NCBI GenBank assembly: GCA_033980235.1
Contig: CM067067.1
Coordinates: 16,054,401 to 16,118,400 of the forward strand
Length of the DNA stretch: 64,000 nt
Source: Diadema setosum
Lineage: Eukaryota; Echinodermata; Echinoidea; Diadematoida; Diadematidae
Direction: 5' to 3'
The notes below the pieces were generated by a model. That model worked only from the letters and a program-made list of their open reading frames with translations, was not told where the DNA came from and did no database searches. Of the stretch, positions 35,369 through 45,766 are shown one piece after another. Position 1 is the stretch's first letter; every line of letters starts with the position of its first letter. The position numbers and the translations under genes were made by a program.

Positions 35369-36165
35369 TTGCTTGAATATACCTCAAAATGCTGAAAATA
35401 AGCACTATCAAATTGAAGTATTGATGTGAGTTTTTTTAAAACGTTATTTTCAAAGACAAAAACAGGATCGAATAGTAAAATATTATTAAGATTAATTTCA
35501 ATTGATAAGATCAATAAAGGATCCACACCGCTACCACCGCCACAACTACCACACACCTACCCCCCCCCCCCCACACACACACACACTTGTGTGGAAGAAA
35601 AAGCTCCGTAAACAAAGGAGGGGGTGACATTTGCGCGGGACATTTTGGTCGCTCGCACCTGCCACTTGATTACGAGGAGCTCCGCAGAAAACGTGTGTTC
35701 AAAGTGCGCCAGCGGTCATAGGGAAAACAAAAGACCTATACAAAGTCATGTCAGAACATTTTAGCTCCTGCTAGATTGATCTGTTTGCAGTGATCAAAGG
35801 TATAAAGCAGCGCGATAGAGTTGAAGTGTCTCGAGATTTAGGTTTTATTTAACCCGTTCAGTGCAAGAACCTAAGATACTCATATAAAACTTTGTACAGA
35901 AACCAAACAGTTCCCGAAGAAAAGGGGTAAAATGCATAGATATATCTCAAAACAGACACTATACAATCACTTCCCTGAGACAAATTAAAATAAACAACAG
36001 AATGCAAGAAAAAAAAATCAAAAGCCAAAAAAAAAAAGGAAAGAAATGTAGCACTACCTCAGGAGAACAAAGAAAACACATAGACAAAATGCCGATTCTA
36101 TATTGTATGCATGCTTTGTTCACAAAAGTTGTCCTTAGCAACCATAAAGCGAAGAAAAAAGAGTA
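35364..36165. other. No gene seen
   Basis: A C14 run followed by (CA)n lies near 35559-35586. The rest is unremarkable. Confidence 0.4.
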
Positions 36166-36175
36166 ATAATTCGTG

Positions 36176-36440
36176 AGGTTCGTTATTCCGCAGCTATACT
36201 TTAGTCCCAAAATGAAAACAAAACAAAACAAAACAAACTTCGTTATTCCAAAGGTTGAGTATACTACTCACCATTTGTTTGTTTGTTCGTTTGTTTGTTT
36301 GCATTTTCGGATTAATGAACCTTATTTCATTTTCGGACCATCGCACCTTCGACAAAAAAAAAAAAAACAAAACCCCGAACGAATTACCTTATAATGTAAT
36401 GTATTTTCATAATGAGCGAACCTTCGGAATAACGAACATC
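36176..36440. repeat. TTCGTTATTCCGAA repeat cluster, copy 2
   Basis: The modules ggttcgttattccgcag, cttcgttattccaaagg, cattttcggattaatgaacc and gaaccttcggaataacgaac occur at both ends in opposite orientation, giving an overall palindromic layout around an (AAAC)/(GTTT) region. Confidence 0.6.
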
Positions 36441-36490
36441 ACCATAAAAAGAGTCAGGTGAATCACCTGACCCTTTTTTATGGTGATGTT
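36435..36490. repeat. Near-perfect hairpin, arms of about 27 bp
   Basis: AACATCACCATAAAAAGAGT plus caggtga is mirrored by tcacctgacccttttttatggtgatgtt with one mismatch and one extra T. The loop is a single base. Confidence 0.85.
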
Positions 36491-36751
36491 GAACAAAACG
36501 TCTCCTTTCGAAAGTGTAACTATGAATTTACGAAACGCAATTTTTGCTGACTATTACCTACATGGAAATAGTCAAAAATTTGTGCCTGTATTCCCCAATA
36601 TCATGTGCTTTCAAATATTCAAATTTCTATTCTCCGCAGGCCTGATTATTCTCAGCCGATTTAGACGGAAGTGAAGAGCCCCTCGTCAAAGTTCATCCTT
36701 CTGCATGCTGTGCTGATCTTCTCCTGACCCTATATACCACAGGGGATCATC

Positions 36752-36983
36752 CCACAAGACAGACACCCACGAGTCATACAGCCCACGAGTTCGACACTAG
36801 GCAAATAAAGCCCATGAGTTCGACACTAGGTAAAAACAGCTCACGAGTTCGATATATACAACACGGGGCTTAATGTGTCGGTCTCGTGGGCCTTCTTGTT
36901 AGCTTTGTGTCGAACTCATGGGCTGTATGACTCTTGAGCTGTATAACTCATGGGCTGTATGACTCGTGGGTGTCGGTCTTGTG
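36752..36983. mobile_element. Palindromic element built from CACGAG modules, copy 2
   Basis: The left arm cacaagac.gacacccacgag is mirrored by ctcgtgggtgtc.gtcttgtg. The inner modules cacgagttcgacactaggcaaa and gggctgtatgactcgtgg repeat in both orientations. It matches 29943-30364 but has no AAC expansion. Confidence 0.6.
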
Positions 36984-37679
36984 ACGTGCACCCTATCACA
37001 GAATGCCACCGAAGTTGCTTGCAAAAAGATGGTGACGACAGGATAAGATTCTATTCCTTCCCAAATTGGTGAAGAGTTCTATTGTGCACGTGCCAATATA
37101 AATGTGCATCGCATGATATGTGTTTAGCAATGATATCATAGTATTTATCATCATCATTATTCTCGTTACTACCACTAAATCAATACTTTCTTTGTTCTTT
37201 TTTCCCTTTTCTTTCTCTTTTCTTTTACTTCTTCTACCCTTTCTACCTTGCTATTTTAGCTTTCTTATTGTTTCGTCATAAGTACTTTGTGTCCTATCTC
37301 CATTGCAAAAAGAATTCACATTGGTACTTTTTTCCTGGAACCCGCGATTACGAGCTTTACTTTTGTGGTTCCTTTATATTTTACATGTTAAAGAGAATTG
37401 TCTTTTATGTACATATACTGACACACTTTCTTGTCATGACCCACTTTATATCATATTTTGTATCTTGCTTGATTGTATTCTTTTTTTAGGGTTAAGATGT
37501 GAAGCGAAATATGAAAATGGACGTGCTGGAACTGTTCACTGTGTCTCGAGTGTAAGACCAGTGCAGTTTCAGTGATTCAGTTCAATACCGATAATGACAA
37601 TGATAACGATGATAGTTATGATATCATCATGATCTCATCTTAATTATTATTCTCATCATCAGGTATAGTCTAATTACTC
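36984..37679. other. No gene seen
   Basis: AT-rich sequence with a pyrimidine-rich stretch near 37190-37260. Frames are short and domain-free. Confidence 0.4.
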
Positions 37680-38240
37680 GTTCAGATTGATTAGGGCTGG
37701 TCTGTGTGACTGACATGCGTGGACCGTTACAACATCCTCGGACCTGAAAACTTTTCCGTATAGGCCTATCATAAAGGTCATGTACACATAATTAAGCAAG
37801 AAGACACCAACAGTTCGTGATGTCACAATAGGGCAACGATAAATAGAAAATAAAAGAAAAATCCACAAAATTGATATAGGCCTATTTTAATAAAACATAC
37901 ACATGACTTATCAACTGGCATTGCATTGGTAAATATAATTCCCCTTGTCTTTTTAATGAGCTTAGTCAGTTTAGTGCTCTTTGATTCATTAATTGTATCA
38001 TAGAAATATGAAAATATGTTGGATTCTGTTGATATTTTCTTTACGTTGTTGCCCTATTGTGACATCACGAATTGCTGTATAGTCTTCTTATTCCGGGATG
38101 ACGATATGCATATGAATCTAACCAGTTTTCTAGAAATGCATATATTTTGAACGGATTGCCCGATACACATGTGTAATAGCTACGGCCTATCAATATTCCT
38201 GCATTTACTGAAACCAATGTACATTATTTGAGGCAAATTC
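37680..38240. mobile_element. Degenerate palindromic MITE related to the AGGACAAGT family
   Basis: The inner arms cgtgatgtcacaatagggcaac and gttgccctattgtgacatcacg mirror each other. The interior shares attccccttgtctttt, gtgctcttt and tatgaaaatatgttg with the copies at 7.9 and 32.1 kb. The ends are eroded. Confidence 0.5.
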
Positions 38241-38534
38241 CCCTACCATGTTATCATAGATCTACCACCTATCACAGGGATTTGAACGCCAGTCTTATAC
38301 ACAGCAAAGTTTTCAATTGTTTTCTTTGCATGTCTGGAGACTAATCAATTTAAACAAACAAACAAACAAACAAACTTCTTTCTTGCTCTTTCTCATTAAT
38401 CCCCTCATAACCAGACACAGCTATTTCATCAATCATGATGAGCTGGTTTTCCTTCCTGTACGACAACAGTATCGTCACTGGTCTCTGGGGCAGGATCCAA
38501 TGTCTGTATGATGACGTCCAAGGACAAGTTTCAT

Positions 38535-38820
38535 CTGATGTTCGTTATTCCGTAGGTTCGTTATTCCAAAGCACTCAAATTCCCTATTTTATCTATCAAA
38601 TTGTTCATTAAACTGAACATTTAAGTCTTTTCACGTTAATCCGAAGGTTTGTTTAAACCCAAGGTTCGTTAATCCGAAGATGAAAATAATACTAAGGCTT
38701 GTTAATCCAAACAGAAAAAAGAAGGGGCATACTAACTAACCCTCTGAATAACGAGCCTTGTTCCCTTTTTAGATAAATCTTGACATTTAGAATTAACGAA
38801 CTTTCGGAATAAGGAAGTGT
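38535..38820. repeat. TTCGTTATTCCGAA repeat cluster, copy 3
   Basis: Contains tgttcgttattccgtaggttcg, cacgttaatccgaaggtttg, aaggttcgttaatccgaag and attaacgaactttcggaata in opposing orientations. Confidence 0.6.
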
Positions 38821-39109
38821 AATCATTAAATTTTATCTACATTGCTTCTTATGTTTATATCATTTAATTATTGTCTGTAGATTCTAAGTCGACGCTTAAA
38901 GTGTTATTAGTGTATATTTCTGGTCATAGTGCTGTTGTCATTTTTCATTTACACATCAGATGATCCACATCTCCTCTTACTGTACATAAAGATTTTCGGC
39001 GAATTATAGGGAGAAAATCATGATCTTGTTTGTCAATATTTTTCAAGTTTCTCGCACTCTTAAACAGCACCACATGCACATCACATTCTCTTTTTGTCCT
39101 TTTGACCTA

Positions 39110-39360
39110 CTCTCTAAAAAAAAATCGAGTGAAAATATTCACTCTTAAAGGAGTGAATACAAAAAAAAGAGTGAATTTAGAGTGAAATTGGAGTGAATTT
39201 AGAGTGAAAATGTTCATTTTCACTCATTTTGGAGTGACGTCAAGGATCACTCGAAGATTTTGGAGCGATCCCTGAGATCACTCTAAAACGAGTGAAAATG
39301 AACATTTTTTGTATTCACTCCTTTAAGAGTGAATATTTTCACTCGATTTTTTTTAGAGAG
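39110..39360. mobile_element. TA-flanked MITE built from GAGTGAA modules, copy 1
   Basis: CTCTCTAAAAAAAAATCGAG at the left is mirrored by ctcgattttttttagagag at the right, with TA on both sides. The interior consists almost entirely of repeated gagtgaaa / tttcactc and attcactc modules. A related copy lies at 39643-39863. Confidence 0.7.
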
Positions 39361-39642
39361 TACAGTATGATAATGATATAACATACAAACAGACACTCAC
39401 GCACAAACACACACACACATATCATATACAACATAAATAAAATGTATTCGAGGGTTTTACATTTTTGCTTGTTTTGATGAGACCATTCTACTAAAGCTTT
39501 GCTGATGACTGTGATCTAGATCTGTTTGTATCATTTTCATTTTGTTCTGCGTAAGATGCAATGAATGAATTATATTCGATACTGTATGAAGTATAATAAG
39601 CTATATATTGACTGATGAAGTCACGAATCATTAGGGAGAGTC

Positions 39643-39863
39643 CTCTCTAAAAAAGAAGAGTGAAAATGTTCACTTCTGAAGGAGAACAGAAAAGAGTGAG
39701 TTTCGAATGACCTCAATGATTTTGGAGTGATCTCTGAGGTCACTCTAGAATTAGTGCAAATGAACATTTCCACTCAAAATTCACTCCAATTTCACTCGAA
39801 ACTCACTTTTTTCTGCCTTATTCACTCCTTGAAGAGTGAACATTTTCACCCTTTTTTCTAGAT
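39643..39863. mobile_element. MITE built from GAGTGAA modules, copy 2
   Basis: It runs from ctctctaaaaaagaagagtg to gaacattttcaccctttttt.tag and has the same modular gagtga / tcactc interior as 39110-39360. The outermost bases are eroded and the TA pair is not clear. Confidence 0.6.
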
Positions 39864-40324
39864 CTGCAAAATGAATAGAATAACATAAGCAAATACGTCA
39901 CGATCCACGGACATTACGAAGCAAACATAAACCATGAGATATTATGTAATGAAGTGATAGATACATCATCACACTTTTATTTTATCACCAGAAATTCGAA
40001 CGTTTTCTGTGCAAAGATGCCTGCATCCCTTTTAGAGGACAATTCCAGACCAATCAAAAAGTAGTCTGGGAAAAAAAAAGAAATAAATTTTCATGAGCAC
40101 AACAAAGAAATCGGATATAGGTCCCTATGTTATAATTAGGGAAGATATGAAATTGTAAAATTTCGCTTCTTTCCACGAAGCAGTTTTATTGTTGTTGTTG
40201 TTGTTGTTGTTGAAGACCAGTCAATATGAATTACACATCAATTTAAAGGACGATTAAAAAAAAAAAGAAACCAGACGAACAATTTACAAGTTCAAATTTA
40301 TTTCGTTTTTACACAATAAAATAA
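39864..40324. other. No gene seen
   Basis: Contains a (GTT)n tract near 40191-40212 and ordinary AT-rich sequence. Confidence 0.4.
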
Positions 40325-40590
40325 TATATTCCGAAGGTTCGTTATTCCGAAGGCTCTTTCTTCCTAAGATTCGTTATTCCGAAGGTTCATTGTTCCGAAT
40401 TTCATTTTCGGATTAACCAATCTTCGGAATAACGAACCTTCGGAATAACGCCACAAATTTTCGGATTAACGAACCCTTTTTCATTTTCGGATTAACGAAC
40501 CTGTAAGTATAGGGATTTTGCGTGTTTCGACCCTTCGGAATAACGAACCTTCGGAATAGCGACCCTTCGGAATAACGAACAGCACCCGAG
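40325..40590. repeat. TTCGTTATTCCGAA repeat cluster, copy 4
   Basis: This is the densest copy. ccgaaggttcgttattccga and its mirror cttcggaataacgaacc recur about ten times in both orientations, mixed with tttcggattaacgaacc. It lies next to the 3' flank of the minus-strand LINE. Confidence 0.65.
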
Positions 40591-40619
40591 AAAAAAACGG
40601 AGGGACCCATTAAAAAGAC

Positions 40620-41502
40620 AATGCATGTAGAGTGTGGGTCCCTCTCGGATTAAAAGCTCGATGCAAAAATTGATTGAAATAAGCAACAAAGCAGCACAAA
40701 AAGTTTGGCACAAAAATTTGGCAGCCCACTGAGAGACAGACGGACAAACAATTACACACAAAACAACAACAAACAAGATAATAAGCATGAGACAAGACTG
40801 GGACAGCAACAAGAGTACTTGTAGGGAAAAAAAAACTCACTTGACGACATGAGAGGAAACAGACTATATAGCGTGACAAAGAGGTAACAAAATAGACAGG
40901 AATATGCAACAGAGACAACGATCCTCGAAGGTTTTGAGGAAGAAAAAGAAGAAGAAGAAAAAAGAATATACAACAAACCCTTCAACTGCAAACTATAGGT
41001 TCAAGAAAATCTAATCATAGTCATAGCTTAGGCAATAGTATAGCAATAATAAAAAGAACGGCAATGCAGATTTTGCGGACGGGTAACAAAATAAGCCTAT
41101 AAACTAATCCGATTCTGGGGTCGTCCTAAAAGGATTGTTAAATGAGTGTATAGAAGGAGCAGATTTTATATCATGATTCAGGGAATTCCAATAATTTGGT
41201 GTATTCTTAGCTAGAATCGTTCGAAGAAGTGGTAGGTGAAACTCGTTAGAGCGTCGAGTGGGGTAGTTATGGAATGATTGATTTTTGAGGGACATAGAGC
41301 CAAAGATAGGCGGGAGTAAACTGTTATTATACATGTACATAAATTGGCCTAAGTTGAATAAAAATAATTCGTTGATTTTTAACAACTTATTACAGTCAAA
41401 CAATGCATTTGTATGTGAAGTATGTGAGAATTAGAAATGATACGAAGGGCTTTCTTTTGCAGTAATAACAGTCTATTCAGCAGCGTCTGATGGGTATTGC
41501 CC
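40620..41502 (-). pseudogene. LINE reverse transcriptase C-terminus and 3' region
   Basis: On the minus strand, 41502 down to about 41104 encodes the C-terminal part of a non-LTR reverse-transcriptase ORF: WGNTHQTLLNRLLLLQKKAL just after the insertion site, then NYPTRRSNEFHLPLLRT and the closing FRTTPESD before the stop. This is typical of CR1/Jockey-type LINEs. The sequence beyond (to about 40620) has no ORF of note and probably is the 3' untranslated part. The ORF is continuous in sense with the segment at 45767-47770, from which it is separated by a 4.26-kb transposon. Small frame shifts make it non-functional. Confidence 0.75.
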
Positions 41503-41559
41503 CAATAGTCTGGGTGCCAGAGGCTGAACCTTGTTTTACCGTCCACCCAATGTTTTTTG

Positions 41560-43370
41560 ATGGTTTTACCCTATTTCGGGGGTGCTGAATCCGAATCCGG
41601 ATGATGCAACTCTTGCATCCTTGAGGGTTTTGAGATATTCAAGATGGCCGCCAAGATGGCCGCCAAGATGGCCGCCAAAACCGGAAATTCCCACGTATTT
41701 CCTTCTAAATGGTGAGATATTGAAAACAAGTGATGGTTTTACCCTATGTCGAGGGTGCTGAATCCGAATCCGGATGATGCAACTCTTGCATCCTTGAGGG
41801 TTTTGAGATATTCAAGATGGCTGCCAAAATGGCCGCCAAAACCGAAAATTCCTACGTATTTCTTTCGAAATGGTGTGACATTGAAAAGAATTGATGATTC
41901 TCCCCATTTGGAAGGTGCTGAATCCGAATCTGGATGATGCATTTCTTGCATCCATGAAGTTTTTTAGATATTTAAGATGGCCGCCAAAATGGCCTCCAAT
42001 TAAAACCGGAAATTCCCATGTATTCCCTTCTAAATGTTGAGAAATTAAAAACAATTGATGGTTTTACCCTATATCGAGGGTGCTGAATCCGAATCTGGAT
42101 GATGCAACTCATGCATCCATGAAGTTTTAGAGATATTCAAGATGGCCGCCAAAATGGCCGCCAATTAAAACCGGAAATTCCCACGTATTTCCTTCGAAAT
42201 GTTGAAAAATTAAAAGTTATTGATGGTTTTACCCGATTTCGAGGGTGCTGAATCCGAATCTGGATGATGCAACTCTTGCATCCATGAAGTTTTAGAGATA
42301 TTCAAGATGGCCGCCAAAATGGCCGCCAATTAAAACCTGAAATTCCCACGTATTTCCTTCTAAATGGTGAGATGTTGAAAACAATTGATGGTTTTACCCT
42401 ATTTCGAGGGTGCTGAATCCGAATCTGGATGATGCGACTCTTGCATCCTTGAAGATTTTGAGATATCTAATATGGCCGCCAAAATGGCCACCAAAATCGA
42501 AAATTCCCACGTATTTCCTTCAAAATGGTGAAAAATTGAAAACAATTCATGGTTTTACCCTGTTTCGAGGGTGCTGAATCAGAATCTAGATGGTGCAACT
42601 CCTGCATTGTTGAAGATTTTGAGATATTCAGTATGACCGTTAAAATGGCCACCCAAAACGGAAGTTCCCATGTATTTCCTTCTAAATGGTGACAATTTGA
42701 AAGCAATTGGTGGTTTTTATCTTATTTTGAGTGTGCTGAATCCGAAGCTCAGGATACAACTCTTGCATCCTTAAGGGTTTTGAGATGATAAAGATGGTCG
42801 CCAAAAATGACCGCGAAAAACGGAAATTCAGATGTAGACCCCCTATTTCCTTCTAAATGGTGTAAAATATAAAACAGTTGGTAGTTTTACACTATTTTGA
42901 GTTTGCTAAATTTGAAGCTCCAGTATACAGCTCTTACTTCCTTGAGGGTTTTGAGATAATAAAGATGGCCGCCAGAATGGCCCCTAAATGGCCGTCAAAA
43001 AAGAAAATTTCCATGTACGCCCTATATTACCTTCTAAATGGTGTAAAATTGAAAACAATTGGCGGTTTTACTTTATTTCGAGGGTGCTGAATCCGAACCT
43101 GGTTGATGCAACTTTCGTGTTCTTTTTTAAGAGTTTTGAGATGTCCAAGATGACCGCCAAAATAACTGTCAAAAATTGGTAAATTTTAGGCCCTATTCAA
43201 CTTGGTTGTTGAAATTCGGCCATTCTTTAGGGTTTTTAGACGTCCAAGATGACAGCCAAAATAAGTGGCAAAAATTCCAATGTTAATATATTTTTTCTTA
43301 ATGGTAAAAATTTTAAAATGAATTGATGGTCTTACCTTATTTCGAGGGTGCTGAAGGTTATTGAAGGTTC
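41560..43370. repeat. Direct tandem array of about 165-bp units rich in AAGATGGCCGCC
   Basis: Each unit contains gatggttttaccct.tttcga, gggtgctgaatccgaatc, ggatgatgcaactcttgcat, ttttgagatattcaagatgg, ccgccaaaatggccgcc and ttcccacgtatttccttc. About ten copies are present, and they diverge towards the centre of the element. Confidence 0.85.
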
Positions 43371-44539
43371 TCGGACATTTATAAATGTTCTGTATGAACG
43401 GAAACTCCTTAACATGTTCTTATACTGAAATGGTAAAGTATTGTGCTCCAATGCGAAGCGGGAGATTAAACCCATGCAGGGTGAAAAGCAATAATTCGTG
43501 TTCTTGAATTCAACTCAGTTGAGCGAATTTGTCAAATCAGCCAAAATTTATTGACAGTCAAAATGACTGTCACAATGGTATTGTAATATACTGAGATATT
43601 CCGATATGTCTCAAACGGAACTTTAACACGTACTGGAAAAAAAAAAGAAGTGATATAGACATCATACTGAAACGTACAAACGCCAAGAAAGATACGACTG
43701 AAAATGTCTTTATGCATAATTGTTATGGATTAATGCTTGTGGTCGCCAATAACATGGCTCCATGAATGTAAAGTTAATCCTTTTCGGCTATCAATAGAGT
43801 AAAATTAAATTATGGCATGTTGGTTGGTGTTGAAACTTGTCTTGTATTTTGACGAGTCTCGCCTCGTATTCTTGTGAAACTTGTCGCATATTCTGATTAG
43901 GTCATTGGAAATGGTTGCATCCATGACCACTATAGTAGATATCAATAAGGGTAATTTCAAAAGCACTCTGCGCGATTATGATATTCGTAAGTACTGGATA
44001 ATCAACTATTACCTTCCATGTTGTCGTTTGATTTTTATTTATGTTTTTTTTTTTTCACGGCGCGTTACCTGTGATTTGTCCGTCCCCTCGTGTGTGTTTG
44101 TAATAGATTATAATATATTATATACATATATACATAAATGTTACATCATATTGAAGAAAAAATTGAAGCATAACAATAAAAATGTCCCACTCGTGTCTTC
44201 AACAATGTCATCAAGACCACCAATATAAACCAAATAACCAATTTGCGTGTTCATGGATAAAGAGAATAAAACTGCTCATGGATTAAGGCAGGTGATGTTG
44301 GGTAATTTCAGTACACTTCTCTACATCACTATCACAATATGATTTAGATGAACATGTCTTGTCCATTAATTGCTTGTGTTCAAAACTTATCCATTATATG
44401 TAGACGAAACAGTGTAATCTTGCAATTATTCCACCGCATCTGTAGTCTTGAAGGGTTAATTGCTGGCACATTTGTATCGTACCAACTCAAAGATATCCAG
44501 TAGAGCTGGTTTCACTGTATATACAGCAAGTTCAAACTG

Positions 44540-45705
44540 TGCCATTGACGAAAACCATCGACTGTTATCAATTTCTCACCATTTATAAGAAGGAAATACA
44601 TTGGAGTTTCCGTTTCGGCGGCCATTTTGGCGGCCATCTTGACTATCTCGAGGTGCATCATCCAGATTCGGATTCAGCACCCTCGAAATAGGGTAAAACC
44701 ATCAACTGTTTTCTATTTCTCACCATTTAAAAGCTAATACATAGAAATTTCCGGTTTTGATTGGCGGCCATTTTGGCGGCCATTTTGGCGGCCATCTTGA
44801 ATATCTCAATACCCTCAAGGATGCAAGGTTTGCATCATCCAGACTCGGATTGAACACCATAGAAATAGGTTAGATCCATCAATTGTTTTCAATTTCTCAC
44901 CATTCAGAAGGAAATACATGGGAATTTCTGGTTTTAACTGGCGGCCATTTTGACAGCCATTTTGGCGGCCATCTTGAATATCTCAAAAACTTCACAGATG
45001 CATGAGTTGCATCATCCAGATTCGGATTCAGCACCTTCCAAATAGGGAGAATCATCAATTATTTCCAATGTCACACCATTTAGAAGGAAATACGTGGGAA
45101 TTTTCGGTTTTGGTGGCCATTTTGGCGGCCATCTTGAAAATCTCAAAAACTTCATGGATGCATGTGTTGCATCATCCAGATTCGGATGCAACACCTTCCA
45201 AATAGGGAGAATCATCAATTATTTCCAATGTCACACCATTTAGAAGGAAATACGTGGGAATTTTCGGTTTTGGTGGCCATTTTGGCGGCCATCTTGAATA
45301 TCTCAAAATCCTCAAGGATGCAAGAGTTGCATCATCCAGATTCGGATTCAGCACCCTCGAAATAGGGTGAAAACATCAATTGTTTTCAATATCTCATCTT
45401 TTAGAAGGAAATACGTGGGAATTTCCGGTTTTGGCGGCCATTTTGGATGCCATCTTGAATATCTCAAAATCCTCAAGGATGCAAGAGTTGCATCATCCAG
45501 ATTCGGATTCAGCACCCTCGAAATAGGATAAAACTATCAATTGTTTTCAATATCTCATCTTTTAGAAGGAAATACGTGGGAATTTCCGGTTTTGGCGGCC
45601 ATTTTGGAGGCCATCTTGAATATCTCAAAACCCTCAAGGATGCAAGAGTTGCATCATCCAGATTCGAATTCAGCACCCCCGAAATAGGGTAATACCATCA
45701 AAAAA
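44540..45705. repeat. Inverted tandem array of the same 165-bp unit
   Basis: About seven copies of the unit of 41560-43370 in opposite orientation (ggcggccattttggcggcca, tcttgaatatctcaaaa, catccagattcggattcagc). The outermost copies are closest to the outermost copies of the left array. Confidence 0.85.
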
Positions 45706-45766
45706 CATTGGGTGGACGGTAAAACAAGGTTAGGCCCAAAAAGTGGCTTTGGCACCCAGACTACAA

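Larger units (their letters stand above)
41506..45763. mobile_element. 4.26-kb non-autonomous element with TAGTCT ends and two opposed tandem arrays
   Basis: TAGTCTGGGTGCCA at 41506 is mirrored by TGGCACCCAGACTA ending at 45763, with CAA on both sides (41503-41505 and 45764-45766). The TIRs continue into ccttgttttaccgtccaccc and atgttttttgatgg. The left side holds about ten units of about 165 bp, the right side about seven units in the opposite orientation, and the centre (about 43400-44540) is single-copy. No transposase is visible; a 115-codon frame at 43881-44228 has no recognisable domain. It is inserted in a LINE. Confidence 0.8.

Noticed and set aside
43881..44228. 115-codon frame in the centre of the TAGTCT element, a possible transposase
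   Set aside because: There is no DDE-type motif, zinc finger or other recognisable feature, it is too short, and codon use is AT-driven.
41560..45705. Regular repeats that could suggest a CRISPR array
   Set aside because: The units are contiguous tandem repeats of about 165 bp without spacers, in a eukaryotic transposon.
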